The notes beneath the pieces were generated by a model that was not told the DNA's origin, made no database searches, and worked only from the letters and a program-made list of their open reading frames with translations. Shown here piece by piece: positions 9,113 to 17,120 of a DNA stretch of 64,000 bases. Location of the stretch: NCBI GenBank assembly GCA_963728985.1, contig CAVSME010000002.1, positions 186,001-250,000 of the forward strand, read 5' to 3'. The first letter of the stretch is position 1; the number at the start of each line of letters is the position of its first letter. This DNA comes from DASXAI01 sp963728985 (GTDB taxonomy: Bacteria > Actinomycetota > Acidimicrobiia > Acidimicrobiales > Ilumatobacteraceae). A program made the position numbers and the translations under genes.

Positions 9113-9678
9113 CCGACTCGGCGCGGGACCTCGTGGCGGCGGCCAGGAGCGGCGACCGGGCTGCCCTCGAGGAACTGCTCCGCCTGCATCACGACCGCAT
9201 CCACGCCGTCGCTCGGCGCATCACCGGCAATGACGCCGACGCCGCTGACGCCACCCAGGAGGCGCTGATCGCCATCGTTCGCGGCCTGCCCCGCTTCGAC
9301 GGGCGCTCGTCGTTCTCGACCTGGGCCTACCGCGTGACCGCCAACGCCAGCCTGGACGAGCTGCGCCGCCGCCGGCGCCGACCACTGGTCGATCTGCCCG
9401 ACGAGCGCGCCGAGCGCGCCGATGCGAGCGTCGCCGTCGACACCACCGTGGCCGATCGGCTGCGGCTCGACGCCGCGCTGGCCGAGCTGCCCGAGGACTT
9501 CCGCGTCGCCGTCGTGCTGCGCGATGTGTGCGATCTCGACTACGCGGAGATCGCCACCGTGCTGGACCTGCCGCCCGGCACCGTGCGCTCTCGCATCGCC
9601 CGGGGCCGGGGCCGGCTGGCCGACCTGCTCGCCGGGAACCGTTCCACCACCACTACACGTCCAAGTACCGAGCCATGA
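9109..9678 (+). CDS. sigM: ECF RNA polymerase sigma factor, SigM-like
   Basis: A 189-residue extracytoplasmic-function sigma factor. Region 2 is visible from ALEELLRLHHDRIHAVARR through DATQEALIAIVRGLPRFDG and the FSTWAYRVTANASLDELRRR segment (residues about 18-95). Region 4 follows (ELPEDFRVAVVLRDV, YAEIATVLDLPPGTVRSR), giving the promoter -35 recognition helix-turn-helix. The gene starts at a GTG inside the kinase stop and ends with an ATGA overlap to the anti-sigma gene, so the three are translationally coupled. Location ahead of trxB-trxA and the match to the mycobacterial order support the SigM assignment; target genes are unknown. Confidence 0.88.
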   Translation: MTDSARDLVAAARSGDRAALEELLRLHHDRIHAVARRITGNDADAADATQEALIAIVRGLPRFDGRSSFSTWAYRVTANASLDELRRRRRRPLVDLPDERAERADASVAVDTTVADRLRLDAALAELPEDFRVAVVLRDVCDLDYAEIATVLDLPPGTVRSRIARGRGRLADLLAGNRSTTTTRPSTEP

Positions 9679-10505
9679 ACGACCCCCTCCCCCGCGACGA
9701 ACTGGCCAGCGCTTATGTGGACGGCGACGCCACCGCCGACGAGCGCGCCATCGTGGAGGCCGACGCCGCGTTGCTGGCCCGGGTCCGGGAGCTGCGGGCG
9801 GTGCGCCAGATGCTGGCGGTACCGGTGCCGACCCGTTCCCCCGCCGACGTCGATGCCGCCATCGCCGCCGCGCTCGCCGCTGACGCCGACGTTGACGACG
9901 GCCCCCCGGCCCCTGCGCCCACACCGCTGCGGCCCCATCCGGCCGGCCGCCGCGGGCGGCTCGCACTGGCCGTCCTGGGCGCCGCCGCGGCAGTGGTGGT
10001 CGTGGTCGTTGCGGTGGCCGCCCTCCGACCGTCGGACGGCTCGGGCCCGTCGGCCAGCAAAGTGGCCTCTGTCGGCGGCCAGCCCGAGACGGCCGCCTCC
10101 ACCGACGGCGCCAGTGACGTGTCGCTCGCTCCGTCCAACGCCGGCGCGTCCGCCCCCACCGCCGCGTCTGGAGGAGCAACGACGACGGCGGGCGCGCCGG
10201 CGACATCGGCGGCGGCGGCGACCACAGCGGCGGCGCAGGGCGCGCCGCTCAGCCCGCCCTTGAACCTGGGCGCCATCGACGACGCCGACAGCCTGCGGGC
10301 CGCCCTCGCAGCGATACCGCCAACCTTGCGGTCGGCCGCTACCTCGGCCGAATTCGACAGCTCGTGCACGCTGCCCGACGCCGGCATCGTCGCCGTCGCG
10401 GTGTGGCAGGGAACGCCGGCGTTCGTCTTCCTGGACCAGGCGAACGTGGCCACGGCGGTGAGCCAGTCGACGTGCGCGCCGCTGGCCACCGTCCCGCTGT
10501 CGTGA
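9675..10505 (+). CDS. membrane anti-sigma factor for the upstream ECF sigma
   Basis: A 276-residue single-pass membrane protein. The N-terminal cytoplasmic part (LASAYVDGDATADERAIVEAD) has the look of a RsiW/RskA-type anti-sigma domain, although it lacks an obvious zinc-binding HxxxCxxC motif. A membrane helix (LALAVLGAAAAVVVVVVAVAAL) is at about residues 96-117. The external part is an Ala/Thr/Ser-rich linker and a small folded tail with two cysteines. The ATGA overlap with the sigma gene is the strongest functional clue. It corresponds by position to mycobacterial RsmA, although sequence similarity at this level cannot be verified by eye. Confidence 0.75.
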   Translation: MNDPLPRDELASAYVDGDATADERAIVEADAALLARVRELRAVRQMLAVPVPTRSPADVDAAIAAALAADADVDDGPPAPAPTPLRPHPAGRRGRLALAVLGAAAAVVVVVVAVAALRPSDGSGPSASKVASVGGQPETAASTDGASDVSLAPSNAGASAPTAASGGATTTAGAPATSAAAATTAAAQGAPLSPPLNLGAIDDADSLRAALAAIPPTLRSAATSAEFDSSCTLPDAGIVAVAVWQGTPAFVFLDQANVATAVSQSTCAPLATVPLS

Positions 10506-10531
10506 CGCCTGCCCGCCGGTAGGCTGCGCGC

Positions 10532-10840
10532 ATGTCCGACCCCTCGCCGTCGCCTGACTGGCCGGCGCGCACCGCTGACAGCATCGAACGCGTTGTCACG
10601 ACCATCCGGGACCGCACCACACGGCCCCTGCTGGTCGCCGGGCGGGCCATCGTGTTCGGGCTGCTGGCCGCCGTCGTCGGCATCACTGCGGTGGTGCTGC
10701 TGTCCATCATCGTCGTTCGGGTGATGGTGATCCTCACCGATCGAGCGTGGCTGGCCTACGTCATCCTCGGCGCCCTGTTCGTGATCGTCGGCTTCGTCCT
10801 GCTGCGGCTGCGCCGCGTCGCCGCCCAGGAGGCGTCGTGA
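10532..10840 (+). CDS. small two-helix membrane protein
   Basis: A 102-residue protein with a charged N-terminus and two hydrophobic helices (FGLLAAVVGITAVVLLSIIVV and LAYVILGALFVIVGFVLL). It resembles the small phage-holin-like or DUF-type membrane proteins that actinomycetes encode near the sigM-trxB block. Nothing in the sequence suggests an enzymatic role. It starts 26 bases after the anti-sigma gene and its stop overlaps the GTG of trxB, so it is part of the same operon. Confidence 0.6.
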   Translation: MSDPSPSPDWPARTADSIERVVTTIRDRTTRPLLVAGRAIVFGLLAAVVGITAVVLLSIIVVRVMVILTDRAWLAYVILGALFVIVGFVLLRLRRVAAQEAS

Positions 10841-11787
10841 GCAATCACCATCAAGTGCTCATCGTGGGCTCGGGGCCCGCGGGTCTGACCGCCGCGATCT
10901 ATGCGGCGCGCGCCAACCTCGCGCCCCTCGTCATCGAGGGCGAGCCCTCGTCCACGTCGGATCAGCCGGGCGGCCAGCTCATGCTGACGACCGACGTCGA
11001 GAACTTCCCCGGCTTCCCCAACGGGATCATGGGTCCTGAGCTCATGATGCACTTCCGGGATCAGGCCGCCCGCTTCGGGGCCACGTTCCTCACCACCAAG
11101 GCCACCAAGGTCGACTTCAGCGGCCGGCCGCTGCGGGTCTGGACCCACGACGAGGAGCACACCGCCGACGCCGTCATCGTGTCGACCGGCGCGCAGTCGC
11201 TCATGCTCGGCCTGGAGGCCGAAGGACGCCTGCTCGGTCACGGGCTGTCGACGTGCGCCACCTGCGACGGCTTCTTCTTCCGGGGCGCCGAGATCGCCGT
11301 GGTCGGCGGCGGTGACTCGGCGATCGAAGAGGCGCTGTTCCTCACGAAGTTCGCCACCAAGGTCACCCTCATCCACCGTCGTGACGCGCTGCGGGCATCG
11401 AAGATCATGCAGGAGCGGGCCTTCGCCAACGAGCGCATCTCGTTCCTCTGGGATTCGACGGTGGTCGACCTCGAAGGCGACACCAAGCTCACCGGGGCCC
11501 GGGTCCGCAACCTCAAGACCGGCGAGGAGAGCACCCTCGAGGTGGGAGGCCTGTTCGTGGCCATCGGCCATCGGCCCAACACCGACCTCTTCAAGGGCAT
11601 CCTCGACATGGACGAGAACGGCTACCTCATCACCCAGAGCGGTTCCGCCTACACCAACGTCGACGGCGTGTTCGCCTGCGGCGACGTCCAGGACCACACC
11701 TACCGCCAGGCCATCACGGCCGCCGGGTCCGGATGCATGGCCGCCATCGACGCCGAACGCTGGCTGGAGGCCGCGCAGCACGGCTGA
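10837..11787 (+). CDS. trxB: thioredoxin reductase
   Basis: FAD/NADPH enzyme that reduces thioredoxin. The 316-residue protein shows the FAD-binding loop VGSGPAGLTAAIYAARA near the N-terminus, the redox-active CATCDG disulfide motif at about residues 139-144, the NADPH-binding VVGGGDSAIEEALFL segment, and the C-terminal GVFACGDVQD FAD contact. Length is normal. It starts at GTG 10837, overlapping the preceding stop (GTGA), and the thioredoxin gene follows 85 bases later, so reductase and substrate are co-located as in mycobacteria. Confidence 0.96.
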   Translation: MSNHHQVLIVGSGPAGLTAAIYAARANLAPLVIEGEPSSTSDQPGGQLMLTTDVENFPGFPNGIMGPELMMHFRDQAARFGATFLTTKATKVDFSGRPLRVWTHDEEHTADAVIVSTGAQSLMLGLEAEGRLLGHGLSTCATCDGFFFRGAEIAVVGGGDSAIEEALFLTKFATKVTLIHRRDALRASKIMQERAFANERISFLWDSTVVDLEGDTKLTGARVRNLKTGEESTLEVGGLFVAIGHRPNTDLFKGILDMDENGYLITQSGSAYTNVDGVFACGDVQDHTYRQAITAAGSGCMAAIDAERWLEAAQHG

Positions 11788-11872
11788 GATCGGCGTCGCC
11801 GGGGTCAGGGATGAAGAACGAGGCTTCGGCGGTTGTATCACTACGATCGTTCACCCGAAAGGAACCACTCTG

Positions 11873-12214
11873 ATGGCCCACGGCATCCAGACCTTGACCT
11901 CCAGCACCTTCGACGAGACGGTGCAGGCCGCCACCGAGCCGGTCATCGTCGACTTCTGGGCCGAGTGGTGCGGTCCCTGCAAGATGATCGCTCCCATCCT
12001 CGAGGAGATCGCGGTCGAGCAGCAGGGCAAGGTCACGGTGGCCAAGCTGAACGTGGATGAGCATCCCGACCTGGCCCGCCGCTACGACGTGATGAGCATC
12101 CCCACGCTCCTCGTCTTCTCCGACGGCGAACTGCGCAAGCGGCTGATCGGCGCCAAGGGCAAGGGGCAATTGCTCGAGGAGCTGAACGAATTCCTCCCGA
12201 CCGGCTCCCACTGA
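11873..12214 (+). CDS. trxA: thioredoxin
   Basis: A 113-residue cytosolic disulfide reductase with the canonical active site FWAEWCGPCKM (residues about 26-36) and the cis-proline loop SIPTLLVFSDGE. ATG 11873 is preceded by the Shine-Dalgarno GAAAGGAA with good spacing. The gene pairs with trxB immediately upstream. Its stop codon overlaps the apparent CTG start of the cwlM-like gene by 3 bases, so the downstream gene is probably translated by re-initiation. Confidence 0.96.
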   Translation: MAHGIQTLTSSTFDETVQAATEPVIVDFWAEWCGPCKMIAPILEEIAVEQQGKVTVAKLNVDEHPDLARRYDVMSIPTLLVFSDGELRKRLIGAKGKGQLLEELNEFLPTGSH

Positions 12215-13167
12215 GCCCGGGAGACACCGGCGAAGCTGTTCGTGATCTCCAGCGCCGCCTCGGTACCGCCGGCTTCACGCCTGGTGGTGCCGAGGTAGGG
12301 CGTTACTGCCCTTCTACCGAGTCCGCCGTTCGAGCGTTCCAGGGCGCCCGGGGCCTCCACGTCGACGGTCGTTGCGACGACCAGACGTGGGCGGCGCTGG
12401 TCGAAGCCAGCTGGAACCTGGGCGACCGCCTGCTGTACCACCGCTCCCCCAACTTACGCGGCGACGACGTCGCCGAGCTGCAGCGCCGCCTCGGCCACCT
12501 GGGCTTCGACGCCGGCCGGGTGGACGGCATCTTCGGTCCCCTCACCGCCCGCGCCCTCGACGACTTCCAGCGCAACATCGGCCTGCCCCCGGACGGGGTG
12601 TGCGGGTACGACACCATCCACGCGCTGCAGCGCCTCGGCGACCGGGTGACCGGGCCGTCGATCGCCGCCGTGCGCGAGGCCGAGCGCTTGCGGCGGGCGC
12701 CGCGCACCTTGGCGGGGCGGCGCATCGTCGTCGGCCAACTCGGCACCATCGGGATCGTGGCCCGGGCCGTGGCCAAAGCGCTGCGCCAGACCGGGGCCAC
12801 GGTGATGACCCTCGATGAGCCCGACGGGTCGGCCCATGCCCAGGCGGCCAACCGCTTCGGTGCCGACCTCTACTTGGGGTTGGCCCCCACCGACGAGGCC
12901 GTCACCATCGCCTACTACGCCGTCCCCGGCTTCGAGTCCGTGGGAGGCCGGCGGCTCGCTCACCTGCTCCATGAGCGAGTGGCCCTGGTGCTGGCGGTGG
13001 CGGCGGCCGCGCCCCACGGCATGCGACTGCCGGTGCTCCGCGAAACCCGGATGCCGGCCGTGCTCTGTGAGCTTGGACCTATACGCGACGTGGTTCGGTC
13101 AACGCCCAAAGTGGTACATGGAGTCGTGAGCGCCGTGACCTGCTGGGTTGAGTCCCCCGAAGTGTGA
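12211..13167 (+). CDS. cwlM: CwlM-like protein: two peptidoglycan-binding repeats plus inactive amidase fold
   Basis: A 318-residue protein by position and architecture orthologous to mycobacterial CwlM, a non-hydrolytic amidase homologue that regulates MurA. Two PG_binding_1 repeats occupy about residues 2-65 (GEAVRDLQRRLGTAGF) and 85-145 (DDVAELQRRLGHLGF). An amidase_3-like domain follows, ending in LRETRMPAVLCELG. None of the zinc ligands of active amidases is visible: the DPGHGG-type motif is replaced by VVGQLGTIG and the later His position by IAYYAV. No ATG, GTG or TTG exists that would keep repeat 1; the only fitting start is CTG 12211, forming a CTGA overlap with the trxA stop. Confidence 0.8.
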   Translation: MSPGDTGEAVRDLQRRLGTAGFTPGGAEVGRYCPSTESAVRAFQGARGLHVDGRCDDQTWAALVEASWNLGDRLLYHRSPNLRGDDVAELQRRLGHLGFDAGRVDGIFGPLTARALDDFQRNIGLPPDGVCGYDTIHALQRLGDRVTGPSIAAVREAERLRRAPRTLAGRRIVVGQLGTIGIVARAVAKALRQTGATVMTLDEPDGSAHAQAANRFGADLYLGLAPTDEAVTIAYYAVPGFESVGGRRLAHLLHERVALVLAVAAAAPHGMRLPVLRETRMPAVLCELGPIRDVVRSTPKVVHGVVSAVTCWVESPEV

Positions 13168-13189
13168 CGACCGTCACTCAAAGTGGCAC

Positions 13190-13265
13190 TTATCCACAGG
13201 GTTAGCCCCAGGATGTGGGGAATCGGACCGTGTAGGGCACGTCGAGCGGCATCCCTTGTGGATCA
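13190..13265. promoter_or_regulatory. pair of DnaA boxes between cwlM and parB
   Basis: In the 142-base gap between convergent cwlM and parB lies a perfect consensus DnaA box TTATCCACA (13190-13198) and an inverted near-match TGTGGATCA (13257-13265, one mismatch). The distance to dnaA is about 7 kb, so this is outside the expected origin. It could titrate DnaA or be an auxiliary initiation element. No clear terminator hairpin was found in the same gap. Confidence 0.6.
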
Positions 13266-13309
13266 ACCGCACGGTGCGCGGCGACCGGCCTCGACGCTGA
13301 GGCCGAGCT

Positions 13310-14218
13310 TCACTGCCGCTCGGGCGCCTCGGTGACGAGCCGGTAGATCCGCTCGAGGTCCTCCAGCGTGGCGAACTCCACGACCAGCTTGCCCCGGCCG
13401 GTCCCCATCGTGACGCTCACCCGAGTATCGAGGTAGTCGGACAGCAGCTCTTCCAGCTCGAGGAGGCCGGGGGGCCGCAGCGGTTGACGGGGCAGCGGGG
13501 CGTCGGGGCTCCCAGTCGAGACCCGTGACCCACCCTCAACCCGGTCGGCGCCGGTGGCGTGGGCTCGCACTGCCTCCTCGACGGCACGGACCGACAGGTG
13601 CTCGGCCACGGCCCGGCGCGCCAACGTCTCCTGGAACCCTCGATCAGGCGTCCCGAGGAGGGCGCGGGCATGCCCGGCGGTGAGCCGCCCGTCGGCCAGC
13701 AGGTGCTGGATGGTCGGGGGCAGCTGCAGCAGGCGCAGGGTGTTGGTCACCGCCACCCGGCTCTTGCCGACGCGGGTCGCCACCTCGTCGTGGGTCAGCT
13801 CGAAGTCCTCGATCAGCTGCTGGTAGGCCGCGGCCTCCTCCAGCGCGGTGAGATCCTGGCGATGGAGGTTCTCGACGAGGGCCTGCTCGATCGAACCGAG
13901 CTCGTCGGTTTCGCGCACGATGGCCGGGATGGTGTCGAGCCCCGCCCGGCGCGCTGCCCGCCACCGGCGCTCGCCGGCGATGAGCCAGTAGCGGCCCGGC
14001 TCGGCTGCCCGCACCAGCACCGGCTGGAGCACACCCAGCTCGCGGATCGACGCCGCCAGATCGGCCAGCGACTCCTCGTCGAAGTGGACCCGCGGCTGGT
14101 TCGGGTTGGGCTCGATGGCGACGACCGGCACCTCCTGCAGAGAGGTGGTCGACTCCCCCGCCGACTCGGCGGGGATGAGAGCGGCCAGTCCCTTACCGAG
14201 CCCGCTGCGGCGCTCCAC
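13310..14218 (-). CDS. parB: chromosome partitioning protein ParB
   Basis: CTP-dependent DNA clamp that loads at parS and recruits SMC. The 302-residue protein has the N-terminal GLGKGLAALIP signature that contacts ParA, the Noc/ParB core VAIEPNPNQPRVHFDEE, the CTP-binding arginine patch GERRWRAAR, LVENLHRQDL, and a helix-turn-helix region (LTHDEVATRVGKSRVAVTN) for parS recognition, then a C-terminal dimerisation segment. The start overlaps the end of parA by 26 bases. Two parS sites lie within 2.3 kb, at 15167 and 16470. Confidence 0.96.
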   Translation of the reverse strand: MERRSGLGKGLAALIPAESAGESTTSLQEVPVVAIEPNPNQPRVHFDEESLADLAASIRELGVLQPVLVRAAEPGRYWLIAGERRWRAARRAGLDTIPAIVRETDELGSIEQALVENLHRQDLTALEEAAAYQQLIEDFELTHDEVATRVGKSRVAVTNTLRLLQLPPTIQHLLADGRLTAGHARALLGTPDRGFQETLARRAVAEHLSVRAVEEAVRAHATGADRVEGGSRVSTGSPDAPLPRQPLRPPGLLELEELLSDYLDTRVSVTMGTGRGKLVVEFATLEDLERIYRLVTEAPERQ

Positions 14219-15032
14219 CGCTCACCTCCTTGGCCAACTCCCGGTAGGCGATGGCGCCCCGGGACGTGGGATCGAAGGCCATGATCGGCTGCCCGAACGA
14301 CGGCGCCTCCGACAGGCGCACGGTTCGAGGCACGATGTTGCGGCAGACGCGCGGGCCGAAGTGGCCGCGCACCTCCTGGGCGACCTGATCGGCCAACTTG
14401 GTGCGGGCGTCGTACATCACGAGCACGATGGTGCTGACGTCCAGCTCCGGGTTGAGGCTGCGGCGGACGAGCTCCACGTTGCGCAGCAGCTGGCCGAGGC
14501 CCTCCAGGGCGTAGTACTCGCACTGGATCGGCACCAGGACCTCCTGGGCCGCCGCCAACCCGTTCACGGTGAGCAGCCCGAGCGAGGGCGGGCAGTCGAT
14601 GAGGACGAAGTCGTAGTCGTCGCTCACCGCCTCGAGCGCTCGCCGCAGGCGCAGCTCGCGGCTGAACGCCGGCACCAGCTCGATCTCCGCGCCGGCTAGG
14701 TCGAGGCTGGCCGGCGCCACGAACAGGTTCCGGAACGACGTCGCCTCGATGCAGTTGTCTATCGGTACCTCGTTGATGATCACGTCATACATGGACGCGT
14801 CGAGGTTCCGAGGGTTGACGCCGACGCCGGTGGTGGCGTTGCCCTGCGGATCCAAGTCGACGATGAGCGTGCGGTAGTCCAGCTCCGCCAGCCCGGCGCC
14901 CAGATTGATCGCCGTTGTCGTCTTGCCCACGCCGCCCTTCTGGTTCGCCACCGCCATGCGACGGGGCAACGAGCGGGGCGCCACGACCGCCGGGTCGGCC
15001 TCGGGGGTGGTGTCGCTCAGGGGTACGACCAT
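14193..15032 (-). CDS. parA: chromosome partitioning ATPase ParA
   Basis: Deviant Walker ATPase that positions the ParB-parS complex. The P-loop is NQKGGVGKTTTAINLG, with the signature lysine; Walker A' is VDLDPQGNATTG and Walker B is DFVLIDCPPSLG. The reading frame is open to 15074, but the Shine-Dalgarno AAGGAGGT lies just 5 bases before ATG 15030-15032, so that ATG is chosen (279 residues). The gene is followed by parB with a 26-base overlap. Upstream is a 1.4 kb region without genes that holds parS, so the parAB transcript starts separately from the rsmG-rpmH operon. Confidence 0.96.
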   Translation of the reverse strand: MVVPLSDTTPEADPAVVAPRSLPRRMAVANQKGGVGKTTTAINLGAGLAELDYRTLIVDLDPQGNATTGVGVNPRNLDASMYDVIINEVPIDNCIEATSFRNLFVAPASLDLAGAEIELVPAFSRELRLRRALEAVSDDYDFVLIDCPPSLGLLTVNGLAAAQEVLVPIQCEYYALEGLGQLLRNVELVRRSLNPELDVSTIVLVMYDARTKLADQVAQEVRGHFGPRVCRNIVPRTVRLSEAPSFGQPIMAFDPTSRGAIAYRELAKEVSGGAPQRAR

Positions 15033-15166
15033 TTGCACCTCCTTGGGGTGCCGCACAGCGGGGAGAAGCGCCACTCGGTCCGCCCGCCGGAGGGGATCTT
15101 CCGGGTCCTGCCGCTGGCGCCGGCACCTTACCGGGTCGGTCGAGGGTTGGTCACGTCTTTGACCCC

Positions 15167-15182
15167 GGTTTCACGTGAAACG
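15167..15182. promoter_or_regulatory. parS site 1
   Basis: GGTTTCACGTGAAACG contains the perfect 14-base palindrome GTTTCACGTGAAAC, the ParB-binding core known across bacteria. Only the outermost base pair differs from the canonical 16-mer. It lies about 135 bases upstream of the parA start codon. Confidence 0.95.
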
Positions 15183-15656
15183 CCGGTCGAGACGGGCTGA
15201 TCGGGTTTCCCGTGGATCAGGCCGTCGATCTGCGACCCTGGCTGCTCTGGGAGGTTCCGGGTCAGGGGCCGTGCCATCGTCCACGCTGGGGCGCCGCGGC
15301 GGCTGGGCCCTCGGCGCCGATCGGGTCCGAAGCTGCCAACGGACATCCTGCTCATGAGCAGGCTGGGCTGATGGTCGGCTCGCATGCTGTTGGGCGACCG
15401 CACCGAACCCGACCTCCACCCGAATCCGGTCGGTCGCCGAGGCGGGCGTCCACCAGCGAAGTCGGCGGCAGCACAGCGGTCCAGGGCGACGGACCACGAC
15501 ACACCCGGTCCGGACGCTCTCCTGTAGGGCTCGGCTTCCTTGCTCACGGACCTCCTCGACCCCGACGGAAAGGCCCTCCCTCGGCCGAGCCGCTCACCCG
15601 GCGCATCGTCACCGCCGACGGCCGGCGCCGTCCCCGTGCCCAGTTGGACTCACAAA

Positions 15657-16436
15657 CGCCCCTGACGGGCGCACCCGGTACAACCCCCGGGCTCGTCTGG
15701 CGGGCGGGGCGTCGTCCAGCGAGCACGTCGCCACCGGCAGCCGAGATCCCCCCGGCGGCAGCCGGGCACGTCCCCACCTGAGCCGCCATCCGAACAGCCA
15801 CGGGGCACCACCAACGCCCGAACGGGCGCGTACCGGTGCAACCTTGGCGAGCTACCGGACGGAGGGGCGATCCGGCAGCGAAGGTTCACCTACCAATGCC
15901 GGATCGGCAATGATCGGCACAACTTCCCTGGGCTCGTCTGGCGGGCGGCCACGTTGTCCAGGTAGCGAGTCGTCACCGGCGGCCGACATCCCACCACGGC
16001 AGCTGCGGGTGTCCCCACCTGAGCAGCCATCCGACGGTCACGACGCCCCGACCGAACGCCCTGACGGGCGTTCACCGGGTGCAACCTCGCCAGGAGCCGG
16101 TCGGCGGGCGGCCACTCGTCTCGCGGGCACGGCGTCGCCGACAAACCCCGATCCCATCGTGCCGGACGCCCGCGTCCGTGCCTGACTGGGCGCCAGCGCG
16201 GAGGTTGCACCCGCCGCCGCCCGAACAGGCGCTCACCGGTGCGACCTCTGCCCGCGCCCGGAGAGGCCGGCGCCGAGTCCATCCACGGCTGCATCGACGG
16301 GCGCCTCCCAGTGCTGATGTCCGAACCGTCCCCTTCCCCGGCCGTGCCGGCCGAACCCGGTCCCCGACTGGCCGGTCCACCCGGGCCAGCACGTCGCCCC
16401 GACCGACGCCTGGGTGGGCGCTCGCCGGCAAACCCT
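15657..16436. repeat. array of degenerate repeats with hairpin headers
   Basis: Five sites share a short inverted repeat CGCCC-N4/5-GGGCG followed by CACCGGTGCAACCT or a near variant: 15657, 15815, 16057, 16218 and 16407 (last copy most diverged). Two of the units are followed by clearly related 112-113 base blocks, 15689-15801 and 15930-16041, both starting GGGCTCGTCTGGCGGGCGG and both containing CCCACCTGAGC, with a poorer third copy around 16101. A reversed AGGTTGCACC lies at 16203. Spacings are irregular (about 160-240 bases). No function is known to me. Confidence 0.7.
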
Positions 16437-16469
16437 CCAGCTCCACCCGGCCCGCATTCGGCCGGCCCC

Positions 16470-16485
16470 TGTTTCACGTGGAACG
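16470..16485. promoter_or_regulatory. parS site 2, overlapping the rsmG stop
   Basis: TGTTTCACGTGGAACG is a single-asymmetry variant of the parS palindrome, of the same form as described mycobacterial parS sites. Read on the minus strand the same bases supply the last codons and TGA stop of rsmG (Arg-Ser-Thr-stop), so binding site and coding sequence coincide. Confidence 0.85.
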
Positions 16486-17112
16486 AGCGAGCCCGAACAA
16501 TGCCGGCCGCTGGCGCCGGCGAGGGAAGCGGTCGGGGCAGGGCCGTGCCTGGGTGAACGAGGCCAGCCCCTCCATCGGCTCATCAGCCTCCAGACCCACG
16601 AGGGCCAGGCCAGCCGCCGGCCACCGACCAGCGGACGAGTCCGGCGGCTCGCTCACCAGCAACTGCCCGCCGACGGCCAGGAACGGCGCCGCATCCTCGG
16701 CCGTCACCGAGGGGCTTCCGAACGATCGGGCCACCACCGCCGAGCACCGGCCCCGCCAGTCGGGCGAGCGGCCAAGGGTCTCGGCCTGACCGGCCACCAC
16801 CGTGACCCGGGCTGCCCAGCCGAGGCGGCCGACCGCCCGGGCGAGGAAGTCCGTGCGGTTCGTCCTGGCGTCGAGCAGCACCACCATGAGGTCAGGGTGC
16901 AGCGCCGCCAGGACCAGCCCGGGCATCCCACCGCCGCTTCCGAGGTCGAGCACGTCGGCCGTCGGCCGCAGCGCGTCGGCGAATCGGGCAGCGTGAATGA
17001 TGTGGGCCTCGACGGGCCCGGGGCCGAGGAAGCCGAGCCCCGCCGCCTCGCCCAGCACCTCGACGAGGACGCTCCCGACGCCGTCCGGCAGCGGAGGGAC
17101 GGCGCCCGACAC
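16474..17112 (-). CDS. rsmG: 16S rRNA (guanine-N7) methyltransferase RsmG
   Basis: Methylates a conserved guanine of 16S rRNA (G527 in Escherichia coli) using SAM. The 212-residue protein has the GidB-type SAM motif VLDLGSGGGMPGLVLA at about residues 54-69, the LLDARTNRTDFL segment, and VVARSFGSP near the middle. Start is GTG 17112, 8 bases after the jag stop, so it is the last gene of the rpmH-rnpA-yidD-yidC-jag-rsmG operon. The last codons lie within a parS site. Length is typical. Confidence 0.93.
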   Translation of the reverse strand: MSGAVPPLPDGVGSVLVEVLGEAAGLGFLGPGPVEAHIIHAARFADALRPTADVLDLGSGGGMPGLVLAALHPDLMVVLLDARTNRTDFLARAVGRLGWAARVTVVAGQAETLGRSPDWRGRCSAVVARSFGSPSVTAEDAAPFLAVGGQLLVSEPPDSSAGRWPAAGLALVGLEADEPMEGLASFTQARPCPDRFPRRRQRPALFGLARST

Positions 17113-17120
17113 CGGGTGGG

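Larger units (their letters stand above)
15033..16473. other. 1.4 kb gene-free region between parA and rsmG
   Basis: No reading frame in either direction looks coding: the longest ones are Arg/Pro/Gly-rich and have no recognisable domain. The stretch holds the parA promoter region, parS site 1 (15167-15182), a set of degenerate repeats (15657-16436), and it ends at parS site 2 (16470-16485). In mycobacteria this gap is far shorter. Its origin may be a decayed gene or a structural DNA element. Confidence 0.7.

Noticed and set aside
15890..16477. 195-codon minus-strand frame in the parA-rsmG gap
   Set aside because: Its apparent similarity to a frame at 15544-15801 comes from the DNA repeats; there is no Shine-Dalgarno and no domain.
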